34,148 nt of DNA, taken from contig WFXA01000111.1 in the NCBI GenBank assembly GCA_015490835.1, positions 1 to 34,148 of the forward strand, read 5' to 3'. The notes under the pieces were generated by a model, which had not been told where the DNA came from, did not search any database, and saw only the letters and a list, made by a program, of their open reading frames with translations. This DNA is from Flavobacteriaceae bacterium. GTDB taxonomy: Bacteria; Bacteroidota; Bacteroidia; Flavobacteriales; Flavobacteriaceae. Made by a program: the position numbers and the translations under genes. Positions 8,200 to 17,031 of this stretch are shown here, piece after piece. Every line of letters starts with the position of its first letter. Within the stretch, counting starts at the first letter, position 1.

Positions 8200-8274
8200 A
8201 ATCTACCTATTTTGGCAGATTTATCTGCATATGATAGGCAGGCTCATGAATCTACCTGTCGGTAGTCAGGCTCA
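8200..8274. repeat. Cluster of short palindromes and direct repeats between two genes
   Basis: This short stretch is richer in G and C than its surroundings. Hairpin 1 is GCAGAT-TT-ATCTGC at 8215-8228, and hairpin 2 is CTACC-TGTC-GGTAG at 8252-8265. AATCTACCT occurs at 8200-8208 and 8249-8257, and CAGGCTCA at 8239-8246 and 8267-8274. The layout resembles repetitive extragenic palindromic elements seen between flavobacterial genes. It may also serve as a transcription stop after the ATPase gene, although no T run follows. Confidence 0.55.
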
Positions 8275-8313
8275 CAAACTCAATCCCCAATCGAAGAAAT
8301 CATAAATAGATTG

Positions 8314-8321
8314 TATCTTTG
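8314..8321 (+). promoter_or_regulatory. -7 promoter element, possible head of the polysaccharide operon
   Basis: TATCTTTG matches TAnnTTTG exactly and ends 15 bases before the ATG at 8337. The gene it drives ends 9 bases before rmlB, so this promoter could also transcribe the rhamnose genes. No clear TTG -33 element at the expected distance. Confidence 0.5.
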
Positions 8322-8336
8322 TGCGGAAATAAGAAT

Positions 8337-10010
8337 ATGATAAACACACACAAACGTACAAGAGCACAAGAAAGTTCGCAAGCAATAGAGCGCATGTACA
8401 TTACCATGCGTCATTTATTTAATAGAGGTTTCTATAAGCCTATGGGAGTTTCGGGAGAAACACTTAGAGAGGCGTTATTAACCCTTCGCCCCGAAATTTA
8501 CGGCTCTGTTGCCGAAGATAAAACCGAGCTTCAAGGCTTGTTGTATGTTATTGAAAGGCTTCCGGAAGGAATTGAAGAATGTAGGTTTATTAACCTTACA
8601 AGCGACGAAGGCTATAAAGACTCACACTTTAAACCCATTATTCCGCCCAAGCGAAGAAGAAATTGTTACCGGATAGACCAAGAACAAATGAATATTGAAA
8701 TAACCAGAGGACGGTCTGATATTTACGATATACTTACACACCTTACTTTTTTGTTTATAGAATCTCACAAAATAGCCAATCAAGTATTAATAAACGAAGG
8801 AAAAGACGTTAGAAGAGATTGGAAAAAACTAGAAAACGCCATAAAAAAAGGAAACAAACTCACAAAAACCGAAAAAGAAATTGCCCTAACCCACACGGCT
8901 ATTTTTTTAGGCAGAACTTTTGAGGAACTAAACGAAGTTTACGCATCGTTTGCAACCCCAAGTAATAAAAATCGATTTTTAAGTATTATATATCATTTAG
9001 GAAAACTTGCCATAGATGAGATAACAACCAATAACAAAAGAATAATAACCTTTACACCGGTTTTAAGAGAGCGACTAGGGCATCACATTCACGGTGAAAA
9101 ATGGGCTTATACCGTTAAACAAGTTTTAGAAAAAAATAAGTTGCTGGAAAGACCCCTCCATATAATTAGTGCGAATATGCACAGTGTGATGAACACACTC
9201 TATTCACCCGAAGCATTAGCTTCGCTGTTTAAAAAGCACAAGCCCTTTGAGGTATATGAAATGCTGAGTGATTCTTCCAATAAATCATTGCGAAAAAAAG
9301 TAATAGATTATGCCGCAAAAAACGGATTAACCTATATTCAAGACACCAGTGGCGCAAATATTAACGTGCAAATTATCGACACTAAAAAACTCCCGGAAAC
9401 CATTTATCCCTTGCAGGAAGAAGTTTATCCTGTACTTATTGTTATGGACTACGCCTTTGGAGAGCAAGCTTTTGAAACGATGGACGAACTGTTAAAACCG
9501 TATTCAAAAAACAAAAATCACAAACAATATTTAAACGTAGAAAGTGTTTCTATAATGGGAAAAGCCGGAATTTTAGAAGGTGGAAAAGGTGATATTATGA
9601 TTCCGTCTGCTCATGTTTTTGAAGGCACGGCAGATAATTACCCGTTTAAAAATATGCTTAAAAAAGATCAATTTAATGAAGACGATATTTTTGTATGTAA
9701 AGGATCTATGATTACCGTATTGGGCACATCGCTTCAAAATAAAGACATATTAGAATTTTTTCACAACTCCACTTGGAACGTTATAGGGTTGGAAATGGAA
9801 GGAGCCCATTACCAAAAAGCCATACAATCGGCTTCAAAAATAAGGCGTAGCATTCCGTCTAAAGTAAAAGTACAGTATGCTTATTATGCTTCCGATAATC
9901 CGCTAGAAACAGGAAGCACACTAGCATCCGGTGGGTTGGGCACAACCGGAGTAAAACCCACCTATTTAATAACACAAAAAATACTTGAAAACATTTTTAG
10001 TTTAACCTAA
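8337..10010 (+). CDS. Conserved Bacteroidota protein with nucleoside-phosphorylase-like C-terminal half (DUF6909-like)
   Basis: A 557-residue protein with no signal peptide or membrane helix. The N-terminal half is helical and charged and resembles no domain I can name. The C-terminal half (from about 350) carries two marks of the purine nucleoside phosphorylase/MTA-nucleosidase fold: SIMGKAGILEGGKGDIMIP, like the phosphate/ribose loop region before the GD(I/V)(V/I)(I/V)P strand, and GLEMEGAHY with EMEGA at 486-490, the ribose-binding Glu segment of that superfamily. My memory places the whole protein in family DUF6909, unverified. The start is the ATG at 8337; a TTG at 8319 lies in the promoter. 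It ends 9 bases before rmlB, suggesting co-transcription, but its chemistry has no obvious place in polysaccharide synthesis. Confidence 0.72.
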   Translation: MINTHKRTRAQESSQAIERMYITMRHLFNRGFYKPMGVSGETLREALLTLRPEIYGSVAEDKTELQGLLYVIERLPEGIEECRFINLTSDEGYKDSHFKPIIPPKRRRNCYRIDQEQMNIEITRGRSDIYDILTHLTFLFIESHKIANQVLINEGKDVRRDWKKLENAIKKGNKLTKTEKEIALTHTAIFLGRTFEELNEVYASFATPSNKNRFLSIIYHLGKLAIDEITTNNKRIITFTPVLRERLGHHIHGEKWAYTVKQVLEKNKLLERPLHIISANMHSVMNTLYSPEALASLFKKHKPFEVYEMLSDSSNKSLRKKVIDYAAKNGLTYIQDTSGANINVQIIDTKKLPETIYPLQEEVYPVLIVMDYAFGEQAFETMDELLKPYSKNKNHKQYLNVESVSIMGKAGILEGGKGDIMIPSAHVFEGTADNYPFKNMLKKDQFNEDDIFVCKGSMITVLGTSLQNKDILEFFHNSTWNVIGLEMEGAHYQKAIQSASKIRRSIPSKVKVQYAYYASDNPLETGSTLASGGLGTTGVKPTYLITQKILENIFSLT

Positions 10011-10019
10011 ATTAATATT

Positions 10020-11036
10020 TTGAAAAGCAATAAAGTACTTATAACAGGAGGAGCAGGATTTATAGGCTCCAATTACGTCCCTTACATTATTGAAACTACC
10101 AACGATCAGGTTTTTGTTCTGGACAACCTAACCTATGCAGGAGATTTAACAAACCTCGTAGAGGTATCCAATCACCCGAATTATCATTTTATAAAAGGAG
10201 ATATTTGTGACGAAACCCTAATAAACGAGTTGTTTAACAAACACCAATTTAACAAGGTGGTACATTTTGCTGCAGAAAGCCATGTAGATAACTCTATAAC
10301 CGGACCGGGAGCCTTTATTGAAACCAATATTGTTGGAACCTTTAATCTGTTACAAGTAGCATATAAGACTTGGATGAACGCACCAAACGACTTTAAAGAA
10401 GCGTTTAAAGAAGCAAAATTTTTACACGTTTCTACCGATGAGGTGTACGGAACTCTCGGAAAAACCGGTCTTTTTACCGAAAAAACACCGTATGCACCAA
10501 ACAGTCCGTATAGCGCATCAAAAGCCTCTTCAGACTTTTTGGCAAGAAGTTATTTTCACACCTATGGATTTCCGGTGGTAACCACAAATTGTTCCAACAA
10601 TTACGGACCCAAACAACACCAAGAAAAACTAATACCAACTATTATTAGAAAAGCAGTTTCCGGGGAACCCATTCCTATTTACGGAGACGGAAAAAATATT
10701 AGAGACTGGCTGTATGTTTTAGATCATTGCAAAGGTATAAAACTTGCACTTGACAAGGGAAGACTAGGAGAAACCTATAACATAGGAGGTAGAAACGAAC
10801 GAGAAAACATTTATATTGCCGAAACCATTTGTGAAATTTTAGACAAGATAAAACCAAAAAAAACTGGCTCTTATAAAGACCAAATCACCTACGTTAGCGA
10901 TAGACCCGGACACGACTTTAGATATGCCATTGATGCTACTAAAATTGAAAACGAATTAGGCTGGAAAGCAGACGAAAACTTTGAGTCCGGAATAGATAAA
11001 ACCGTAATGTGGTATCTTAAAAAATTAAATTTATAA
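10020..11036 (+). CDS. rmlB: dTDP-glucose 4,6-dehydratase
   Basis: Second step of dTDP-L-rhamnose synthesis: dTDP-glucose to dTDP-4-keto-6-deoxyglucose, with a bound NAD. It is an extended short-chain dehydrogenase of 338 residues, the family's normal length. The Rossmann loop is TGGAGFIGS (9-17), the catalytic triplet TDEVYG is at 139-144 (T139, D140, E141), and the YxxxK pair is Y164/K168 in [18 protein letters not shown] and [12 protein letters not shown] complete the RmlB signatures. The start is TTG at 10020; the next in-frame ATG is beyond residue 110, so a non-ATG start is required. The stop codon shares one base with the rmlA start (TAATG). Confidence 0.95.
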   Translation: MKSNKVLITGGAGFIGSNYVPYIIETTNDQVFVLDNLTYAGDLTNLVEVSNHPNYHFIKGDICDETLINELFNKHQFNKVVHFAAESHVDNSITGPGAFIETNIVGTFNLLQVAYKTWMNAPNDFKEAFKEAKFLHVSTDEVYGTLGKTGLFTEKTPYAPNSPYSASKASSDFLARSYFHTYGFPVVTTNCSNNYGPKQHQEKLIPTIIRKAVSGEPIPIYGDGKNIRDWLYVLDHCKGIKLALDKGRLGETYNIGGRNERENIYIAETICEILDKIKPKKTGSYKDQITYVSDRPGHDFRYAIDATKIENELGWKADENFESGIDKTVMWYLKKLNL

Positions 11037-11884
11037 TGAAAGGAATTATACTAGCCGGAGGTTCCGGAACACGATTACACCCTATAACTTTAGCAGTAAG
11101 TAAGCAGTTAATGCCGGTTTATGATAAACCAATGATATATTATCCGCTTTCTACACTAATGTCTGCAGGCATACGAGAAATTTTAATTATTTCCACTCCA
11201 CAAGACCTTCCGTTATTTGAAAAATTATTGGGTGACGGAAAAAATTTAGGATGTAAATTTAGTTATGCGGTACAAGAAGCGCCTAACGGATTAGCCGAAG
11301 CATTTATAATAGGAAAAGAATTTATTGGCAACGATAAAGTAGCGCTAATTTTAGGAGATAACATCTTTTACGGAAGCGGTTTAAAACAACTTTTACAAGC
11401 CAATAATAATCCCGACGGAGGAATTATTTATGCCTATCACGTGCAAGACCCGGAGCGGTATGGTGTGGTAGAATTTGACCAAAACGGAAAAGCACTTTCT
11501 ATAGAAGAGAAGCCACAAAAGCCAAAATCCAATTATGCCGTTCCCGGAATTTATTTTTACGATAATTCTGTAGTTGAAATAGCATCTAATATTAAACCAA
11601 GCGATAGAGGTGAATTGGAAATAACAGACGTAAATAACGAATACCTAAAACAAGGTAAGCTACATGTTAGTATTTTAGACAAAGGAACCGCGTGGTTAGA
11701 TACCGGAACTTTTGCTTCGCTTATGCAAGCCTCACAATTTGTTCAAGTAATTGAAGAACGACAAGGGTTAAAAATAGGAGCAATAGAGCAAGTAGCTTAT
11801 GATATGGGATACATAGGTGAGCAACAACTTAAAGAATTAATAACGCCATTATTAAAAAGCGGATACGGAAAACACATCACATAA
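11036..11884 (+). CDS. rmlA: Glucose-1-phosphate thymidylyltransferase
   Basis: First step of the rhamnose pathway: dTTP plus glucose-1-phosphate gives dTDP-glucose. The nucleotide-binding start [16 protein letters not shown] (3-18) and [18 protein letters not shown] (24-41) are diagnostic, as are [28 protein letters not shown] and AWLDTGTF. Length 282 is slightly shorter than the usual 285-295 but complete. ATG overlaps the rmlB stop by one base, so translation is coupled. Confidence 0.95.
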   Translation: MKGIILAGGSGTRLHPITLAVSKQLMPVYDKPMIYYPLSTLMSAGIREILIISTPQDLPLFEKLLGDGKNLGCKFSYAVQEAPNGLAEAFIIGKEFIGNDKVALILGDNIFYGSGLKQLLQANNNPDGGIIYAYHVQDPERYGVVEFDQNGKALSIEEKPQKPKSNYAVPGIYFYDNSVVEIASNIKPSDRGELEITDVNNEYLKQGKLHVSILDKGTAWLDTGTFASLMQASQFVQVIEERQGLKIGAIEQVAYDMGYIGEQQLKELITPLLKSGYGKHIT

Positions 11885-11896
11885 AACCTTTTTATT

Positions 11897-12439
11897 TTGA
11901 AAATAGAGTCCACACCCTTAGAAGGTTGTTTTATTGTAAAACCCAATGTTTTTAAAGATAAGCGTGGTTTTTTTTACGAAACCTTTAACCAAAAAACTTT
12001 TAAGCAAGTAACAGGGTTATCTGTTAATTTTGTTCAAGACAATCAGTCTGTTTCTAGTTATGGTGTATTACGGGGCTTGCATTTTCAAAAAGGAGAAATG
12101 GCGCAAGCCAAATTGGTGCGTGTTGCACAGGGGAAGGTATTGGATGTAGCGGTAGATTTACGAAAAAATTCGCCCACTTACGGCAAGCACTTTTCTATCG
12201 TATTAGACGATAGCAATAACTACCAATTATTTGTTCCGCGTGGATTTGCACATGGATTTGCGGTACTTTCAAAAAAAGTGATTTTTTGTTATAAATGCGA
12301 CAATTATTATAACAAGGCTTCAGAAGGAGGGATTATCTATAACGACGCAACCTTAAACATAGATTGGCATCTTCCACAAGAAGATATTATTGTTTCAGAA
12401 AAAGACAAACAGCTTCCCGCATTTATAAATAGGGTTTAA
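11897..12439 (+). CDS. rmlC: dTDP-4-dehydrorhamnose 3,5-epimerase
   Basis: Third step of the pathway, a cupin of 180 residues. RGLHFQ holds the catalytic base H62, the acid Tyr is Y132 in FCYKCDNYY, and FVPRGFAHGFAVLS (112-125) is the family signature. DKRGFFYETF (21-30) is the substrate-binding start. Translation begins at TTG 11897, 12 bases after the rmlA stop; no ATG lies before residue 68, so the non-ATG start is required. Confidence 0.95.
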   Translation: MKIESTPLEGCFIVKPNVFKDKRGFFYETFNQKTFKQVTGLSVNFVQDNQSVSSYGVLRGLHFQKGEMAQAKLVRVAQGKVLDVAVDLRKNSPTYGKHFSIVLDDSNNYQLFVPRGFAHGFAVLSKKVIFCYKCDNYYNKASEGGIIYNDATLNIDWHLPQEDIIVSEKDKQLPAFINRV

Positions 12440-12470
12440 GTTTTTTCAAGAAGTTACTTTTAGTATAAAT

Positions 12471-13331
12471 ATGAAAAAAATAGTGGTTACAGGAGCTAAT
12501 GGTCAATTAGGAAAGTGTTTAAAAGATGCTTCTGTTTATTTCCCTAATATGGAAATGATTTTTGCGCCGAAAGAAAATTTAGACATTACAAAACCACAGG
12601 CAGTACAGCAATTTTTTAAAATTCATTCACCGGATTTTTGTATAAATGCAGCGGCATATACCAATGTAGATAAAGCCGAAGAAGAACAAGAAAAAGCCTT
12701 TTTAATAAATGCAGAAGCCGTAAAAAATCTTGCAGTTGCTTGTAAAGAAAACAACACTACGCTGCTTCACATCTCTACCGATTATGTTTTTGACGGGAAA
12801 AAGAAAACCCCGTATGTTGAAGAGGATGAGGTAAACCCCATAAATGTTTATGGTGCTTCAAAATTAGAGGGAGAAACCACTATTCAAGAGTTTTTAAGCA
12901 GGTATTATATTGTAAGAACCTCTTGGTTGTATTCGCAATACGGGCATAACTTTTTTAAAACCATTTTAAAACATTTGGAGGCAGGAAACAAACTAACCAT
13001 TACAACCGAACAAGTTGGAGCGCCCACTAACGCAAACGATTTGGCAAATACCTTATTAACGATTATTGAAAAAGATAACTCGCAATACGGAACCTATCAT
13101 TTTAGTAATTTGGGAGAAGCAACTTGGTATCATTTTGCAAAAGAAATAGAAATCATTTCCAATATAAAAAATGGAGGAGGTATTGCCAAAACCAATCATT
13201 ATCCTACATTTGCCAAAAGACCTGATTTTAGTGTTTTAAACACTAAAAAGCTTACAAACACGTTTGGAATAGATAGTTTAAATTGGAAACAAAGCTTACA
13301 AACAGTATTTATAAATTCAAAAATCAACTAA
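12471..13331 (+). CDS. rmlD: dTDP-4-dehydrorhamnose reductase
   Basis: Last step, giving dTDP-L-rhamnose. A 286-residue short-chain dehydrogenase with the glycine loop TGANGQLGK (7-15), AAYTNVDKAE (61-70), TDYVFDG (103-109), the YxxxK pair Y127/K131 in YGASKLEGE and RTSWLYS (about 149-155), all typical of RmlD. ATG start 31 bases after rmlC. The four genes occur in the order B-A-C-D and provide the complete pathway from glucose-1-phosphate. Confidence 0.95.
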   Translation: MKKIVVTGANGQLGKCLKDASVYFPNMEMIFAPKENLDITKPQAVQQFFKIHSPDFCINAAAYTNVDKAEEEQEKAFLINAEAVKNLAVACKENNTTLLHISTDYVFDGKKKTPYVEEDEVNPINVYGASKLEGETTIQEFLSRYYIVRTSWLYSQYGHNFFKTILKHLEAGNKLTITTEQVGAPTNANDLANTLLTIIEKDNSQYGTYHFSNLGEATWYHFAKEIEIISNIKNGGGIAKTNHYPTFAKRPDFSVLNTKKLTNTFGIDSLNWKQSLQTVFINSKIN

Positions 13332-13334
13332 CCA

Positions 13335-14318
13335 ATGTCAACCAATCAACCCGAAGAAGTAGATATTTTTTATATCTTAAAGAAGATAAAAGAGGCGTTT
13401 AAAAAACTAAACAAATTGTTTTTTAATGCGGTTAACTTTGTTGTAAAAAGATGGATTGTTATTGCTCTGTTAATTCTTGCAGGGGCAGGTTATGGCTATT
13501 ATGTTAACAAAACAACTACAAAAAATAAAACAGCAAAACTCTTAGTGAGAATTAATTTTGACACGGTTAATTACGTATATACAACCATTGAATTGTTAAA
13601 CGAAAAGTTAATCGAAAAAGACACTGCCTATTTTAAAAAAGCAGGTTTTCCGGAAGCGATTGGTACTATTAAAGGGATTGAACTAAAGCCCTTAGTAAGA
13701 ATAAAGGAAATAGTTGACCAATACGAAATTAACAACAGAAATTTTGAATCGGTATTGAAAAATGTAGATTTTGAATCTGTTGATGAAGAGTTTGATTTAG
13801 CCAACACCTTTACCGTAGATTATAAGCAGCACATTATGGTTGTTTCTTTGAGTAATAATGCAACACCAAAAACACTTCAAGAACTTATAAAGTTTATTAA
13901 TAACAGCGAACTTCTGCAAAACCTAAAAGAAAAGAAAGTAACAGATTTAACTTTACAAATAGCTACCAACAAAAACACGGTTATACAGATAGATAAGATT
14001 TTAGATTTTTACACACAAAATAAATCATTACCCTCTCCTTCAAACCAATTATTTGTTGTAGACAAGAATTTTGATATTCAGAAAATAATAGAAAAGAAAA
14101 CCGAGCTTCAAAAAGAAAATGAAAAACTTAATCAAGAATTAGTTTATTCAAAAAATATTGTTGTTGTTTTAAATAAACCAACAGTTACATTTGAAGAAGA
14201 AGGAATTACGGATAATAAACTTGTTTTTTATCCGCTACTCTTCGTAGGGCTATTTTTACTATTAGCTTTTGTGAGGTATATCTTTTTGACGCTAAAAAGA
14301 ATGGCGGAAGAAGACTAA
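13335..14318 (+). CDS. Wzz-type polysaccharide chain-length determinant
   Basis: A 327-residue polysaccharide co-polymerase-like protein. A cytoplasmic N-terminus of about 37 residues precedes membrane helix 1 (about 38-57, RWIVIALLILAGAGYGYYV). A mostly helical, coiled-coil-rich periplasmic domain follows, and membrane helix 2 (about 295-317, YPLLFVGLFLLLAFVRYIF) ends in a short charged tail. Such proteins set the modal length of Wzy-made polymers. There is no Walker A or tyrosine-rich tail, so it is not fused to a BY-kinase of the Wzc type, and no separate kinase or Wza is in the window. Starts 3 bases after rmlD. Confidence 0.78.
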   Translation: MSTNQPEEVDIFYILKKIKEAFKKLNKLFFNAVNFVVKRWIVIALLILAGAGYGYYVNKTTTKNKTAKLLVRINFDTVNYVYTTIELLNEKLIEKDTAYFKKAGFPEAIGTIKGIELKPLVRIKEIVDQYEINNRNFESVLKNVDFESVDEEFDLANTFTVDYKQHIMVVSLSNNATPKTLQELIKFINNSELLQNLKEKKVTDLTLQIATNKNTVIQIDKILDFYTQNKSLPSPSNQLFVVDKNFDIQKIIEKKTELQKENEKLNQELVYSKNIVVVLNKPTVTFEEEGITDNKLVFYPLLFVGLFLLLAFVRYIFLTLKRMAEED

Positions 14319-14328
14319 AGCAACTAAC

Positions 14329-15621
14329 GTGTCCTTTTTTTTAAAAGCCAAATCATTAATCCTAAACGCGGGAAAAGTATTCTTCTTAAGAATTATAGGG
14401 ATGATGCTATCTTACGGGGCAATTTTTTTTATTACCAATAAGTATGGGGATGAAGTTTATGGAAGGTTTTCTTTGTCACAAACTATTATAGAGTTCTTAG
14501 CATTGGTTTTTTCGTTGGGATTAACCACCGCCACAGTAAAGTTTACCGCCAACACAAATTTTTTTAAAAACGGATTACCACAAAACCAATTTTTAAAAAA
14601 TACGGTTGTATTGTTACTGGCTTCTTCTATTATAATTTCTGTCACTTTTTATTTATTAAACAATTGGTTTTCAGTTGTTTTGTTTGAAGACGCTCAGCTT
14701 ATACCGTATTTTAGATACATTGCGTTTTTTATGATATTTGTAATATTTCATGCCTTTTTTTCTGAGTTTATTCGGGGAAAAGGAAACTTTTTTCAGTTTG
14801 CATTATTCAGATATGTGTTTCCTAATTTAGGGTTTGTTGTTTTTTTAGCGATTTTTCATCAATTACAATTAATAGAAGCAGATACGGTTTTGGCTTACTT
14901 AGTTAGTATTACCTTATTGGTTTTTGTTTTGGTGTTTTATTTTCCGTTTAACCGGTTAAACACAAGAAAATCATTTAGTTACAACGAATTATTAGCAGTT
15001 TCATTTCCGATGTTATTTAGCAGTGCGTTTTTATTTTTATCAAACTGGACAGATGTTTTTATGTTAGGAAAGATGGTAACCAAAGCAGATTTAGGAGTCT
15101 ATAATGCCGCGTATAAATTATCACTTGTTGCTTTGGTGGTTATCAATGCGGTTAATACGGTTTTAGCACCTAAAATATCAAGACTTTACGGTGAAAACAA
15201 AATTAAAATTATTGGTCAGGAAGTACAACATGCAACAAAATTAATTACCCTAATTACTTTGCCTTTAGTTATCTTGTTAATCGTTTTTAGAGTTCCTATT
15301 TTATCGCTTTACAGCGAAGCGTTTATTAGAGGAGAATATGTTCTGGTTGTGGTTTCGTTAGGGCTACTCTTCAACGCTTTTTCGGGTAGTGTGGGACAAA
15401 TATTAAATATGACGAAACACCAAAAGGTTTTAAGAAAATTTACATTATACAGTTTATTAATAAATGTTACCTTAAATTATTTTTTAATCATAAGATATGG
15501 TATTTTAGGGGCAGCTATTGCAAGTGTAATTTCAAATGTGTTTTTAAACACACTATGTGTTATTTTTATTAAAAAGAAGTTTAACTTTTATGCGTTTTAC
15601 CAACCTTGGAAACAATTGTAA
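14329..15621 (+). CDS. Wzx-type oligosaccharide flippase (MOP/PST family)
   Basis: A 430-residue integral membrane protein with about 12-14 hydrophobic segments spread over its whole length and a charged C-terminus. The N-terminus LRIIGMMLSYGAIFFITN and the repeat YGDEVYGRFSLSQTIIEFLA are typical of polysaccharide flippases. The second half begins around LFSSAFLFLSNWTDVFMLGKM and YNAAYKLS, which is characteristic of the PST family. Role inferred: moving the undecaprenyl-linked repeat unit across the inner membrane. The start is GTG at 14329, 10 bases after wzz; the next ATG (residue 25) would cut into the first helix. Confidence 0.88.
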   Translation: MSFFLKAKSLILNAGKVFFLRIIGMMLSYGAIFFITNKYGDEVYGRFSLSQTIIEFLALVFSLGLTTATVKFTANTNFFKNGLPQNQFLKNTVVLLLASSIIISVTFYLLNNWFSVVLFEDAQLIPYFRYIAFFMIFVIFHAFFSEFIRGKGNFFQFALFRYVFPNLGFVVFLAIFHQLQLIEADTVLAYLVSITLLVFVLVFYFPFNRLNTRKSFSYNELLAVSFPMLFSSAFLFLSNWTDVFMLGKMVTKADLGVYNAAYKLSLVALVVINAVNTVLAPKISRLYGENKIKIIGQEVQHATKLITLITLPLVILLIVFRVPILSLYSEAFIRGEYVLVVVSLGLLFNAFSGSVGQILNMTKHQKVLRKFTLYSLLINVTLNYFLIIRYGILGAAIASVISNVFLNTLCVIFIKKKFNFYAFYQPWKQL

Positions 15622-16178
15622 AAATATCTAAATATCTATCCAATAAAAGGCATACGCTTTTAAAAAAAATCTTTTATGTGTCTTATTTGCACACAAAAGG
15701 AAGGGTGATAATTGAAAAGCGAGTAAATATTAGACCCTTTTTTAATCAAAAAACGAAACTAAAAATTACGCTTCATAATAATACTCGATTAAAACATGAT
15801 ATTATTATTCAAGGATCTGGAGAATTTACTTTAGGAGAGAATTCGTATGTTAGCTCATATAGCGTAATTGGGGTAAATGAAAGGATAACTATTGGAGCCA
15901 ATGTGATGATAGCTAATAGTGTTTCAATAAGAGATACAGACCATAATTTTTCAGACAATCAAACCAGTATGATTAATCAGGGAATTGTGACCAGCCCAAT
16001 TGTAATTGAAGATAACGTATGGATTGGTCATGGGGTAGTTATAACCAAGGGTGTTACCGTTAAAACAGGTTCAATCATAGCTGCGAATGCGGTGGTTACA
16101 AAGGATGTCCCTGCTAATGTTATTGTGGGCGGTGTTCCTGCAAGGATATTAAAAGAAAGAAATGAAAGAAAAAATTAA
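15606..16178 (+). CDS. Hexapeptide-repeat acyltransferase
   Basis: A 190-residue left-handed beta-helix protein. From about residue 75 it shows hexapeptide periodicity: LGENSYVSSYSVIG, ITIGANVMIANSVSIRD, VIEDNVWIGHGVVITKGV, and the ending AANAVVTKDVPANVIVGG followed by PARILKER. H117 in DTDHNF is the position of the catalytic His in galactoside/maltose O-acetyltransferase relatives. Role inferred: O- or N-acyl (probably acetyl) decoration of a sugar in the repeat unit. The start is uncertain: TTG at 15606 overlaps the flippase gene by 16 bases, and there is no in-frame ATG before the beta-helix. Confidence 0.85.
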   Translation: METIVKISKYLSNKRHTLLKKIFYVSYLHTKGRVIIEKRVNIRPFFNQKTKLKITLHNNTRLKHDIIIQGSGEFTLGENSYVSSYSVIGVNERITIGANVMIANSVSIRDTDHNFSDNQTSMINQGIVTSPIVIEDNVWIGHGVVITKGVTVKTGSIIAANAVVTKDVPANVIVGGVPARILKERNERKN

Positions 16179-17031
16179 TTTTATATGCGTAGGAATTCAA
16201 AAATCAGGCACCTCAACCCTACATGATATTCTTCAGCAACACCCGGATATTGCTTTACCTACTTATAAAGAAACTCATTTTTTTAGAGATTCTGAAAAAT
16301 TTGATAAAGGAATTGATTCGTACTTCAACTATTTTTCAAACCAAACCAAACCTTTTCTTGTTGAAATAGATCCGGAATATGCTTATTTTGAAGAATGCGC
16401 CAAGCGAATTAAAAACACTCTGGGTACAATTAAAATAATATTTATCCTTAGAAACCCTGTTGACAGAGCCTATTCTCATTATTTAATGACTAAAGGAAGA
16501 GGGTTGGAAAAACTTTCGTTTAAAGAAGCAATATTAAAAGAACAAAATCGCCTAAACACCCATTATAATAAAATTCATTACAGTTACATTTCCAGAGGAT
16601 TTTATTCAGAACAAATACGACGATTTGAAACAATTTTTGGTGAAGAAAACATACAAATTTACTTTTTTGAAGACCTTGTAAACAATACTCAAAAAGTGAT
16701 AGCAGACATTCTTGAATTTACCAAAATCCCTTCGTTTGAGTTTGATTTTACAATTAAAAGTAATGTTGCATCTCAAGCTAAGAGCAAAACTCTTAGAGAT
16801 TTTATTTACAAACCCAACCCGATAAAAAAAGCAATAGGAAAACTTATTCCGATAAAATCGTGGAAAGATAAATTAGCCCACACAGTAGCATCTATCAATA
16901 AAAAACCACTAAAAAAAGAACCGCTATCTCCGATTGAAAAAAGAGAAATTTATCAACAATTCTATCGTAAAGAAATAACCGAGTTAGAAAAAAAATATAA
17001 CCGAAACCTCTCTCATTGGAAGTATGAATAA
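16162..17031 (+). CDS. PAPS-dependent sulfotransferase, first of two
   Basis: A 289-residue cytoplasmic protein with both PAPS-binding signatures of the sulfotransferase superfamily. The 5'-phosphosulfate loop is GIQKSGTST (11-19), and the 3'-phosphate motif is FILRNPVDRAYSHYL (94-108, with R97 and S105). YKETHFFRD (35-43) follows the P-loop, as in heparan-type carbohydrate sulfotransferases. Given the locus, the likely acceptor is a sugar hydroxyl of the surface glycan, but this is inferred. It is related to the product of 19029-19877. It overlaps the acyltransferase gene by 17 bases and the next GT gene by 8, so it is part of one translationally coupled series. Confidence 0.9.
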   Translation: MKEKINFICVGIQKSGTSTLHDILQQHPDIALPTYKETHFFRDSEKFDKGIDSYFNYFSNQTKPFLVEIDPEYAYFEECAKRIKNTLGTIKIIFILRNPVDRAYSHYLMTKGRGLEKLSFKEAILKEQNRLNTHYNKIHYSYISRGFYSEQIRRFETIFGEENIQIYFFEDLVNNTQKVIADILEFTKIPSFEFDFTIKSNVASQAKSKTLRDFIYKPNPIKKAIGKLIPIKSWKDKLAHTVASINKKPLKKEPLSPIEKREIYQQFYRKEITELEKKYNRNLSHWKYE

